Assembly: GCA_018433865.1 (NCBI GenBank)
Contig: JAHDQJ010000004.1
Coordinates: 248,001-312,000 of the forward strand
Source: Spirochaetales bacterium
GTDB taxonomy: Bacteria > Spirochaetota > Spirochaetia > Sphaerochaetales > Sphaerochaetaceae
DNA length: 64,000 nt
Direction: 5' to 3'
The position numbers and the translations under genes were made by a program. Within the stretch, counting starts at the first letter, position 1, and each line of letters opens with the position of its first letter. The notes under the pieces were generated by a model. It was given only the letters and a program-made list of their open reading frames with translations, had not been told where the DNA came from and did no database searches. Positions 17,508 to 24,935 of this stretch are shown here, in pieces.

Positions 17508-17536
17508 ATTATAGGGGGGAGTGCAGGACTATGCAA
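17508..17536 (-). promoter_or_regulatory. Consensus promoter 6 bases before polyprenyl synthase ATG
   Basis: On the minus strand TTGCAT (17536-17531), a 17-base spacer and a perfect TATAAT (17513-17508), then CGGCAC and ATG 17501. The -35 box overlaps the last codons of the upstream HAD gene. The predicted start of transcription falls on the start codon. Confidence 0.75.
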
Positions 17537-18260
17537 TCCAATTCCTCTGCAATCTCTCGAGCCAAAAGGCCACGCCGTCCTCTTCATTGCTCAGCGTGAT
17601 CGCCCGTGCGGCTCCCTTCGCCTCTTGTTTCGCGTTCGCGACAGCGACGCCGTGGAAATGGCTCAGCATCCCGATGTCCATCAGGTCATCTCCGAAGCAG
17701 AGCACCGAAGCGGGAGCGACATCACCGAGCATGTGGCGCAAGGCATCGGCTTTCGTCGCCTTTCGGTGGCTGATGCGATACATCCTCGGTTCCCAAAGCA
17801 ATGTGTACAGGGCATCACCGCTCTCGTCATCGATTTCCGAGATCGAGCGTCCCTCATGCACCCAGACGAACATGCTGTAGACCGTATCGGGATGTCCGCC
17901 CGAACTCACCATCTCCTTGGACAGTCGCCCCGATGGCGTGTCGACGACGAAGTTCTCCACCGTACGCGTACCATCGAATAGTGAGAAGAGCCGGTGGGCA
18001 TGGGAATCTTCCAGCGGCCGTTCATAGATGAGTTCTCTGGCCATATACCCGACAGCTCCGCCGCTGAGCACCATCGCATCGGGAGCAAGAATGTCCAGGT
18101 ACGGTTGTGCATGATCCTTGCTGCGGGTGGTGGCGATGGCGAAACGTATGCCCATCTCACGCATCTTCGCGATTGCATCGAGGGACCGCTCCGATATCGT
18201 CCTGTCATTGTGCAGCAACGTTTCGTCAAGGTCGGTGACTATCCAGGTCGGCAAACTCAT
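17529..18260 (-). CDS. HAD-superfamily phosphatase (Cof-like)
   Basis: 243 residues. Motif I is DLDETLLHND at residues 10-19, with the nucleophile Asp10 and acid Asp12; motif II is in IATTRS; motif III/IV reads LCFGDDLMDIGML, the Cof-type end that names the sugar-phosphatase and flavin-phosphatase group. A type-IIB cap lies between residues about 80 and 180. Typical substrates are sugar phosphates, FMN or phosphoserine-like compounds. ATG 18260 has GGAG upstream. The stop is 28 bases before the polyprenyl synthase start. Confidence 0.88.
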   Translation of the reverse strand: MSLPTWIVTDLDETLLHNDRTISERSLDAIAKMREMGIRFAIATTRSKDHAQPYLDILAPDAMVLSGGAVGYMARELIYERPLEDSHAHRLFSLFDGTRTVENFVVDTPSGRLSKEMVSSGGHPDTVYSMFVWVHEGRSISEIDDESGDALYTLLWEPRMYRISHRKATKADALRHMLGDVAPASVLCFGDDLMDIGMLSHFHGVAVANAKQEAKGAARAITLSNEEDGVAFWLERLQRNWIA

Positions 18261-18325
18261 GGCATTCTCCGTGTACAGGGTGTTCGGGGCCTATCATGGC
18301 CTTCCCCTGCATGTGTTGCAAGCTC

Positions 18326-19375
18326 TTATTCGTTCCGATAGACGACGAACCGGTTCCTTCCTTCCCGTTTGGCCTGCATAAGCGCCGAATCGGCGTGCAG
18401 CATCAATTCCGTCGCGGTCTCTCCATCGCGCGGGAACATCGCCAATCCTTGCGAAACGGTAATAGGCTCGAGAGTTTTTCCCTGGTAGTGTATCTGCAAC
18501 CGAGGCAATGACTCCCCGACGAGCCGGGCGTTCCCGGACAAGGATTCTTCGCTTGCTTCCGGAATGATGATCGCGAACTCGTCGCCACCGATGCGGCACG
18601 CGATCGATGAGAGATCGAGGATTTCGAACAATTCTTCGGCAATCGCCTGGAGCACCGCATCTCCCGCTCCGTGACCATAAGTGTCGTTGCACATCTTGAA
18701 TCGATCGATATCGAAGATGATCAGGCCGACAGTCTGTGCACGTCTGTTGCCCCGCAGCAGTTTTCGGTCGAGAGCCTCCTGCATGAACCTCCTGTTGAAC
18801 AGTCCGGTCAGGAAATCATGTATCGCGCTCTCTTGCAGCTTCCTCATGTGCATGACATTGATGCCGTTCATCATCACGCCGATCACGGTGACGATGCACA
18901 CATAGGCGATGAGGCTGGGCCAATTCACCTCATGCAATACAGGGCTGCACAGCATGACATATACGAGACCGACCAGTTGGAGGACGGCAAGGACAATCGT
19001 CGGTCCGATCGTGAGGAATGTGCTCGAGAGCAACACTGGCACGGTGACGTAGACGAGGGGGAACAGGTCCTGCACCCCGACATTCGGGTCGAGGACCAAT
19101 GATCCCCATGGGCCGAGCACTCCGATTGCGATGGTGAGCAGTGCAGCGGTCTTATACCTGTTCAGGTGCAAGAACACACAGCCTGCACTGCCGAGCACGA
19201 AGAGAAAGGCGATGAGAAATCCGTATGCCGTGCGTTCGTAGGATCGCGGAGGGTTCACGAGTATGACGATGAGCGCCGAGGCCAGGAGCAACAACAGTAC
19301 GGTCGGAAGTATGATTCCGAGAAGTTTGGTCCTGATGGCCACCAAATCATCCGTTAGAGTGCCGTTCTTCTGCAT
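18326..19375 (-). CDS. Membrane-bound diguanylate cyclase (GGDEF)
   Basis: About 349 residues: six membrane segments (residues 20 to 180) and a GGDEF domain. Active site CRIGGDEFAIIIPE; metal site FDIDRFKMCNDTYGHGAGD; all catalytic residues are present. The RxxD inhibitory site is missing (Asp at the Arg position). I chose ATG 19375 (MQKNGTLTDD); TTG 19399 would add 8 residues. No ribosome-binding site precedes ATG 19375, but TATACT lies 7 bases before it, so a leaderless mRNA is likely. The promoter sits inside the end of the upstream gene. Confidence 0.9.
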   Translation of the reverse strand: MQKNGTLTDDLVAIRTKLLGIILPTVLLLLLASALIVILVNPPRSYERTAYGFLIAFLFVLGSAGCVFLHLNRYKTAALLTIAIGVLGPWGSLVLDPNVGVQDLFPLVYVTVPVLLSSTFLTIGPTIVLAVLQLVGLVYVMLCSPVLHEVNWPSLIAYVCIVTVIGVMMNGINVMHMRKLQESAIHDFLTGLFNRRFMQEALDRKLLRGNRRAQTVGLIIFDIDRFKMCNDTYGHGAGDAVLQAIAEELFEILDLSSIACRIGGDEFAIIIPEASEESLSGNARLVGESLPRLQIHYQGKTLEPITVSQGLAMFPRDGETATELMLHADSALMQAKREGRNRFVVYRNE

Positions 19376-19382
19376 GTGTTTC

Positions 19383-19410
19383 AGTATACATGTCGTCAAG
19401 TGGTTGTAAA
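19383..19410 (-). promoter_or_regulatory. Promoter 7 bases before second GGDEF gene
   Basis: Minus strand TTTACA (19410-19405), 16-base spacer, TATACT (19388-19383), then GAAACAC and ATG 19375. Confidence 0.6.
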
Positions 19411-20550
19411 GGTATGGTGTCTCCCATCATCGGTCAAATCCAAGGCATAGCAACGCCTTCGTTTGTGCCGTACCGTCTTGAAACCCTTCCATTGGGACTG
19501 GACCTCTTCATTCGTTTCCAATTCGGGTCCGGTCTCCGCATAGAGCACCTTGTCGGTGATCGCGCGCTTGATTCCCTCGTTGAGAATGACTGCGTTCACA
19601 CCTCTTCCGAAGTACTCCGGTTTCACCGCTATGAGATACATGTCGAGTACCGAGTAGGATCGCAAGGCCTTCAGTATCCGCAGGAATCCGAGGGGGAAGA
19701 GATTCCCGCCCGACTTTCGGATCGCCTCGGACAGGGAAGGACCCATGAGCCCGAATCCGATGACATCCTTCTTCTTGTCCACCACGACGATTACATAATC
19801 CAGGTTCACCAGTCCGAAGAATTGGCTGACTGCCATCTCGATCTGGGCATCCGAGAGGGGGCAGAATCCGTAGAGTTGGGAGAATGACTCGTTGTACATG
19901 TGGAACATCCGGTGTGCGTAGGGAATCACTTCCTTCTTGTTCTTGAACGGAACCAGTTCATACCCGTTCCGGGCCATTGCAATCGTACAGAGACGCTCGA
20001 TCCGCTCGTCTGCCTTCTCGGGGACATACACGCGATACTCCACCCAATCGGCATCCTTCTTGAATCCCAGCCGTTCGAGATACTCTTGGTAATACGGGTG
20101 GTTGTACAGCGTGATGAATGATCCCGGCTCGTCGAATCCTTCGATGAGCAGGCCCTGCTTGTCAAGATCGGAAAATCCGATAGGCCCGATCACCTTGTCC
20201 ATGCCGTGCGCTTTCGCCCACGTGATGACCGCGTCGATGAGCGCTCGGGCGACCTCGAACTCCTCGATGACGTCGAAGCGCGTGAACCGTGCGGTATGTT
20301 CCCCTTTCATCGTATTCAGTTTCGTATTGATCAGCGCTGCGACACGACCTACAGTCTGCGTGCCATCGCTCGCGAGGAATGCCACCGACTCGACAAACTC
20401 GAACGCGGGATTCCGTTTCGGATCGAAATACTGGTGTTCCTCGTAGGCGAGTGCCGGGATGTAGTAGGGATTACCCCGGTAGAGCTGGTCCGGAAACTTG
20501 AAGAAATCCCGCCAATGGCGCTTGGTCACGACTTGTTGTATGGATATCAT
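19396..20550 (-). CDS. GNAT-like protein (YghO-type, uncharacterised)
   Basis: 384 residues. The N-terminal RDFFKFPDQLYRGNPYYIPAL and the following DP-rich segment recall a family of large uncharacterised GNAT-fold proteins that I associate with E. coli YghO. A GNAT core is suggested by the stretch from about residue 215 to 340 (YVIVVVDKKKDVIGFGLMGP, then MYLIAVKPEYFGRGVNAVILNEG, a V-G-x-G-like acyl-CoA loop). Substrate unknown. ATG 20550 follows GGGGGA at a fair distance, and a good promoter lies upstream. It ends just before the second GGDEF gene. Confidence 0.72.
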   Translation of the reverse strand: MISIQQVVTKRHWRDFFKFPDQLYRGNPYYIPALAYEEHQYFDPKRNPAFEFVESVAFLASDGTQTVGRVAALINTKLNTMKGEHTARFTRFDVIEEFEVARALIDAVITWAKAHGMDKVIGPIGFSDLDKQGLLIEGFDEPGSFITLYNHPYYQEYLERLGFKKDADWVEYRVYVPEKADERIERLCTIAMARNGYELVPFKNKKEVIPYAHRMFHMYNESFSQLYGFCPLSDAQIEMAVSQFFGLVNLDYVIVVVDKKKDVIGFGLMGPSLSEAIRKSGGNLFPLGFLRILKALRSYSVLDMYLIAVKPEYFGRGVNAVILNEGIKRAITDKVLYAETGPELETNEEVQSQWKGFKTVRHKRRRCYALDLTDDGRHHTFTTT

Positions 20551-20576
20551 CTGCAGTCCCCCGTGTTTTGAGTGTC

Positions 20577-20604
20577 ATTGTACTCCATTTGTCATGGGTT
20601 GCAA
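20577..20604 (-). promoter_or_regulatory. Promoter of GNAT-like gene
   Basis: Minus strand TTGCAA (20604-20599), 16-base spacer, TACAAT (20582-20577), about 27 bases before ATG 20550. Confidence 0.55.
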
Positions 20605-20622
20605 GTGCCCTCATGAAAGTTC

Positions 20623-21741
20623 TCAGACATTCTTGGCGACCGTATCGCCCAGGAATGTCGATTCGGCGTGTTCGGACAGGATCCGTTGGGTGGGGTAGGC
20701 GAACCGGATACCCTTCTCATTGAAGATACGGAACATATTGCGATAGATTTCCTGCTGCACATCCATGTATCGGACGTAGTCGGGCGAAGGAACATAGTAG
20801 ACAGTCTCGAAGATCAGTGCATACGGACCGAATGCCTGGAAGTGTGTACGGTCGCAGATCACCCCCTCCATGCTCTGTACCGACTCGATCACCTTCCGGA
20901 TGATCAAAGGGATCTCCTCCACATGTTCCTGTGAGGTTTCATAAGTCACGCCGATAGAGAACACGACACGCCGCCTTTGCATCTGCTTGTAGTTGTGGAT
21001 GCGCGAAGAGGTGAGATCCGAGTTCGCGATGATCAGGACCTCACCACTGAGGATGCGAATCCTGCTCGACTTGATGCCGATACGTTCCACGACTCCCGAC
21101 TTGTCTCCGAACACAATGAAATCGCCAAGCTCGAACGGCTTGTCGAGGAAGATGACGAAGTAGCTGAACAGGTCTCCCAGTATGCCCTGTGCCGCTATGG
21201 CCACGGCGATGCCTCCGACGCCGAGCCCGGCCAGGGCTGTGGTGACATCAAGGCCCAGGTTGGCCAACAGGAAGATGAATCCGACGATCCAGAGCAGGAA
21301 CTTGATAAGCGAGAGCAGGGGCTTCAGGTTCTTCTCCTGATCATGGTTCGCCCATTCCTTCTCGAAATACTTGGCAAAACTCAGTTCGATTCCCTTGTTG
21401 ATCGACCGGACGATGATGATCGTCATCACGATCGTGAACGCGGCCTGGACCGTCGCTTGGATCCGCTCATCGAACTCGACCATCCGTACTGCGATGTGCA
21501 GGATCCCGAGGAATGACATGGGGATCGCGATCCTTTGGAAGAACCGCATCACCGGCAGTGATCGCTTGATTCCGGCAGATCCTTCATGCAACGTCTTGTC
21601 CTCGATCTTCCTGATGCGTCGCTTCAGCAGGATGTTGGCGATCGAGAGCACGATGAAGCCTCCGATCACCAGGAGTATCGATTGCATGTACTGGGAGGCA
21701 TGCTCGCCAAGAAGCATCTCTAACAAGGTATTTGTATCCAT
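20623..21741 (-). CDS. MscS-family mechanosensitive channel
   Basis: 372 residues. Four to five membrane segments precede the conserved pore helix (AGLGVGGIAVAIAAQGILGDLFSYF) and beta domain (FELGDFIVFGDKSGVVERIGIKSSRIRILSGEVLIIANSDL) of MscS. These channels open on membrane tension and release solutes on osmotic downshock. ATG 21741 has no Shine-Dalgarno sequence; an extended -10 TGCTATACT ends 6 bases before it, so the mRNA is likely leaderless. The gene stands alone. Confidence 0.93.
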   Translation of the reverse strand: MDTNTLLEMLLGEHASQYMQSILLVIGGFIVLSIANILLKRRIRKIEDKTLHEGSAGIKRSLPVMRFFQRIAIPMSFLGILHIAVRMVEFDERIQATVQAAFTIVMTIIIVRSINKGIELSFAKYFEKEWANHDQEKNLKPLLSLIKFLLWIVGFIFLLANLGLDVTTALAGLGVGGIAVAIAAQGILGDLFSYFVIFLDKPFELGDFIVFGDKSGVVERIGIKSSRIRILSGEVLIIANSDLTSSRIHNYKQMQRRRVVFSIGVTYETSQEHVEEIPLIIRKVIESVQSMEGVICDRTHFQAFGPYALIFETVYYVPSPDYVRYMDVQQEIYRNMFRIFNEKGIRFAYPTQRILSEHAESTFLGDTVAKNV

Positions 21742-21747
21742 GACCCT

Positions 21748-21756
21748 AGTATAGCA
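21748..21756 (-). promoter_or_regulatory. Extended -10 promoter 6 bases before MscS gene
   Basis: Minus strand TGCTATACT followed by AGGGTC and ATG 21741. Confidence 0.6.
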
Positions 21757-22023
21757 AAAGGCGATGAAGCGGGTAAGGGTGATCTCTCATGTTTTCGCAT
21801 GATCCGGACAGTGCGACAGGCACAGGTGCGGAAGGACATGATACCAGCGTCCGCTCAATGGGTCCCGGTACGCCCCATGATTTCCATATCGGATATGGGG
21901 ATAGTTTCTGTAATCGTTTACATACATTCCAATAGTCCGTCTCTATATTGATGATATCATCAGAAAGTAAAAAATATTCTTGGACATGTATAAAAAATGG
22001 CATACAAAATTGATGATATCCCC
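21757..22023. other. AT-rich intergenic region with palindromes
   Basis: The 350 bases between the MscS gene and the small-protein gene contain no supported long coding region. Visible are a palindrome CCATATC-G-GATATGG at 21884-21898, a perfect palindrome TGATGATATCATCA at 21949-21962, and a second copy of its left part (ATTGATGATATC, 12 identical bases) at 22009-22020, directly before the -35 box at 22024. Divergent promoters flank the region. Confidence 0.7.
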
Positions 22024-22052
22024 TTGATTATTTTTCTCTTATTTTGTATATT
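22024..22052 (+). promoter_or_regulatory. Promoter of 28-residue membrane protein gene
   Basis: TTGATT (22024-22029), exactly 17 bases, TATATT (22047-22052). The repeat ATTGATGATATC abuts the -35 box. Confidence 0.75.
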
Positions 22053-22090
22053 TCAATTGTAAGATAAACTTGATGCAAAGGAGTGAGCAT

Positions 22091-22177
22091 ATGGAAAAGA
22101 TTACTTGGTTCGCAACCTATTTCGGCGTGATCGCCGGAGTCGTCTCCGTGGCTTTGGTCCTTGCCCAATTCGTATGA
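22091..22177 (+). CDS. 28-residue single-span membrane protein
   Basis: A small open frame: MEKITWFATYFGVIAGVV and on to ALVLAQFV. Charged residues occur only in the first three positions; residues 5 to 27 form one strongly hydrophobic helix with small residues (AGVVSVA). AAAGGAG lies about 8 bases before the ATG. Upstream is a consensus promoter and downstream a strong terminator, so this is a complete single-gene transcript. No homologue is known to me. Small one-helix proteins often modulate membrane enzymes or act as toxins; neither can be claimed here. Confidence 0.7.
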   Translation: MEKITWFATYFGVIAGVVSVALVLAQFV

Positions 22178-22255
22178 GGAGTTTCCCAAGTTCCCTGGGG
22201 AATGATGAGGAATCCTAAAGAATATATGCAAATGGCACCATCCACCACCACAGTT

Positions 22256-22316
22256 GGTCAGGGAGTGTCGGTCTGAGGATGCGTCGCATCGTGTAGGCCG
22301 AAACCCTGACCTTTTT
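22256..22316 (+). terminator. Long three-part hairpin with T run
   Basis: Outer stem GGTCAGGG / CCCTGACC (22256-22263, 22304-22311), middle stem TCGGTCT / AGGCCGA (22268-22274, 22295-22301; one G-U) and inner stem GATGCG / CGCATC (22278-22283, 22285-22290), followed by TTTTT. It would end the small-protein transcript. It is longer and more structured than the other terminators in the window. Confidence 0.85.
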
Positions 22317-22358
22317 CATGCCATCCTGACAGTTCGGGCATACCTCGCGCGGTTCCTG

Positions 22359-22387
22359 TTGTCTTGGGACAGAATCTGCCGTATCCT
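22359..22387 (+). promoter_or_regulatory. Promoter of arginine deiminase operon
   Basis: TTGTCT (22359-22364), 17-base spacer, TATCCT (22382-22387), just downstream of the terminator and 36 bases before ATG 22424. Confidence 0.5.
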
Positions 22388-22423
22388 GTGAAAAGTGCCG
22401 TTGGCGGCATGAAGGATGATCGC

Positions 22424-23647
22424 ATGCAGGTTCACGTACGCTCGGAAGTCGGCAAGCTCAGGGGAGTGCTCCTCCATAGGCCTGGCAAGGAGCTTGAGTC
22501 CTTGACTCCCCAATATCTAGACTCGATGCTCTTCGAGGATATTCCGTTCCTCGAGCAAATGCAGCATGAACACGACATGTTCGCGAAGGTCCTGCAAGAC
22601 AACGGCTGTACCGTCCTCTATCTTGAGCAGCTGCTCGCCGAGGTGTTCGAGGATGAGCGATTGCGCCACGAGGCAATCGCCCTGCTGGTCGAATCCTCCC
22701 CGCCATTCTCCCAGGACCTCAGGCGCGTGATCAGCGATCATCTTGCCTCCGTCGGTCCGGCCGCATTGGCCTCCTACTGCACGTGCGGGGTGTTGAAGAG
22801 TGAGTTTGATGACCACATCAGCCACCGGAATCTCTCCTATTACATCCGGGATGCCTATCCCTACTACGTCTCCCCATTGCCGAACCTCTATTTTACGCGG
22901 GACCCCGCGACGGTGATCGGAAATTCATTGACGATCAATGTGATGCATACGCAATCCCGCAGGCGTGAGAGTTATCTTCACCATCTCGTGGCTTCACACC
23001 ACCATCTGTTCTCGGACAATCGGACCATCAGCGGGCATACCGAAGGGCGGAGCATCGAAGGCGGGGACATCCTCATGATCAGTCCGACCTGTGCGGCGAT
23101 CGGGTGCAGCGCGAGGACTGAGGTATGGGCGATCGAGGCGTTCGCCCACCGGATGATGAAGCCGGTCGAAGAGGGTGGGGAAGGACTGCAGGAGGTCCTG
23201 GTCATCCAGATTCCCTTCACCCGCGCCTACATGCATCTCGATACCATCTTCACGATGGTCGACCGGGACAAGTTCTGCATCTTCGGTGGCGTGGAATCAT
23301 CGTTACGCATCTTCAGGATGCGCAGGGGCACGAAGGGTACCTTGCGGATCACACAGCCGGATGATTTGTCCGAGGCGTTGGCCGGGTCGTTGGCGCTTCC
23401 TGCGGTAGACATCATCCGAAGCGGCGGGAACGATCCGATCATCTCGGTGCGGGAGCAGTGGAACGACAGTACGAACACCTTGGCGATCGCTCCAGGGACG
23501 GTGGTCACCTACCGGCGCAATACGGTCTCGAACGAGACGTTGGTCCGTCGCGGTCTCACCGTCATCCCAATCAGCGGTTCCGAACTGGTGCGCGGCAGGG
23601 GCGGGCCTCGGTGCATGAGCATGCCGTTGTGGCGTGAAGATATATGA
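22424..23647 (+). CDS. arcA: Arginine deiminase
   Basis: 407 residues, full length. It converts L-arginine to L-citrulline and ammonia. Recognisable ADI motifs in order: GKLRGVLLHRPGKELESLTP at the N-terminus, NLYFTRDPA (about 160), GHTEGRSIEGGDILMI (about 210), HLDTIFTMVD (about 270) and the C-terminal catalytic Cys397 in GGPRCMSMPL. ATG 22424 has AAGGAT upstream; 22409 is possible. The TIGR00300 gene follows after 22 bases, so they form an operon. Ornithine carbamoyltransferase, carbamate kinase and an arginine-ornithine antiporter, the usual partners, are not in this window. Confidence 0.95.
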   Translation: MQVHVRSEVGKLRGVLLHRPGKELESLTPQYLDSMLFEDIPFLEQMQHEHDMFAKVLQDNGCTVLYLEQLLAEVFEDERLRHEAIALLVESSPPFSQDLRRVISDHLASVGPAALASYCTCGVLKSEFDDHISHRNLSYYIRDAYPYYVSPLPNLYFTRDPATVIGNSLTINVMHTQSRRRESYLHHLVASHHHLFSDNRTISGHTEGRSIEGGDILMISPTCAAIGCSARTEVWAIEAFAHRMMKPVEEGGEGLQEVLVIQIPFTRAYMHLDTIFTMVDRDKFCIFGGVESSLRIFRMRRGTKGTLRITQPDDLSEALAGSLALPAVDIIRSGGNDPIISVREQWNDSTNTLAIAPGTVVTYRRNTVSNETLVRRGLTVIPISGSELVRGRGGPRCMSMPLWREDI

Positions 23648-23669
23648 CAGACAGGAAAAGGAGCGGTCC

Positions 23670-24902
23670 ATGGCAACGAAGAGCCGGATGATCCAGGCGG
23701 AAGGACACTTGATCGACTCGGGAATCCTCTCGGGGATACTCAACACCATCTTGGCACGTGGCGGGGATTATCGCATCACCAACTTCATCGTGGGAAAGAC
23801 CCCCGAAGAGCAATCGGAGCTCGAGGTCGAGCTGCTCGCCACCGATGAGCATGCGCTGGATCTGTTGCTCGGAGCGCTCAAGGCGTTCGGAGTATTCGAG
23901 AAGACCGTCCCCTCGGCGACGTTGGTCCCGGTCGAGAAGGCCCGCTACGCACCCGAAAGTTTCTACTCCACCTCGAATCATCGCACGGAGGTCTTTTTCG
24001 AAGATCATTGGCGCATGGTGGAGCAACAGCGGATGGATGCATCGTTGGTGTGGGATGCGCAGAGGAGCGTGTTCATCTGCAAGAAACTGCGGGACCTCCG
24101 TGAGGGAGACCTCGTCGTGTGCGGAAGCGAGTCGGTACGCATCTTCCCCGCGGAAGCCCAGAGAAAGAAATCGGCTGATGCCGACGCCTTCGCGTTCATG
24201 ACCAACACGGTCTCTTCGGAGCGCAGCGTCGATACCGCGGTGCAGCAGATCGCCCAGGAGTTGAAGCGGGTCAAGGAACGCGGAGGCAAGACGGTCGTGG
24301 TCGGAGGCCCCGTGGTCATTCACACCGGAGGCTCGGAAGCGTTGGCATCGCTGGTCAAAGGTGGGTATGTCAATGCATTCCTCGGTGGGAATGCGATCGC
24401 GGTTCACGATCTGGAGATCCAGTTCTACGGAACCTCGCTCGGCGTCGACCTGAAGACTGGCAAGGTGGCTGAGCATGGACACAGCCACCACATGCGCTCC
24501 ATAAACCGTATTTACGGATGCTCCTCGATGCAGGAGGCGGTGAGGCAGGGTGTCCTCAAGACGGGCCTGATGCATGAGATCATCAAGGCCGGGATACCCT
24601 ACTGCTTGGCAGGATCGATCAGGGACGACGGCCCGTTGCCCGAGACGGTCACCGACATGATCCAGGCGCAGCAACGCTACGCCGAGATCATCGAGGGTGC
24701 CGACCTGATCATCATGCTCAGCACGATGTTGCACTCGATCGGCGTGGGGAACATGGCTCCGTCGTGGGTGAAGATGGTATGTATCGACATCAACCCCGCG
24801 GTGGTGACGAAACTTGCCGACCGCGGCAGCTCGCAGACGATCGGCATCGTGAGTGACGTGGGTTTCTTCCTCAGGGCATTGGCGGAACGGCTGGAAGCGT
24901 AA
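23670..24902 (+). CDS. TIGR00300 family protein, probable ornithine cyclodeaminase
   Basis: 410 residues with the full TIGR00300 pattern: RMIQAEGHLIDSGILSGILNTI at the start (LOR/SDH-like domain), then GGKTVVVGGPVVIHTGG, AFLGGNAIAVHDLE, HGHSHHMRSINR and a C-terminal Rossmann-like VCIDINPAVVTKLADRGS. From the literature, the matching C-terminal region of cyanobacterial AgrE/ArgZ and archaeal homologues turn ornithine into proline and ammonia using NAD. ATG 23670 has AAAAGGAG upstream and lies 22 bases after the arginine deiminase gene. Together they could route arginine nitrogen to proline, but a citrulline-to-ornithine step is not seen here. Confidence 0.85.
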   Translation: MATKSRMIQAEGHLIDSGILSGILNTILARGGDYRITNFIVGKTPEEQSELEVELLATDEHALDLLLGALKAFGVFEKTVPSATLVPVEKARYAPESFYSTSNHRTEVFFEDHWRMVEQQRMDASLVWDAQRSVFICKKLRDLREGDLVVCGSESVRIFPAEAQRKKSADADAFAFMTNTVSSERSVDTAVQQIAQELKRVKERGGKTVVVGGPVVIHTGGSEALASLVKGGYVNAFLGGNAIAVHDLEIQFYGTSLGVDLKTGKVAEHGHSHHMRSINRIYGCSSMQEAVRQGVLKTGLMHEIIKAGIPYCLAGSIRDDGPLPETVTDMIQAQQRYAEIIEGADLIIMLSTMLHSIGVGNMAPSWVKMVCIDINPAVVTKLADRGSSQTIGIVSDVGFFLRALAERLEA

Positions 24903-24935
24903 GATGCATGCTGCCGGGTCACGGCAGCATGCGTA

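Noticed and set aside
16767-17981. 404-codon plus-strand frame opposite the polyprenyl synthase and HAD genes
   Set aside because: It overlaps two well-supported genes in antisense, has no recognisable domain and carries a shadow composition rich in His, Asp and Arg.
23571-24734. 387-codon minus-strand frame opposite the TIGR00300 gene
   Set aside because: Antisense shadow; no start signal and no family.
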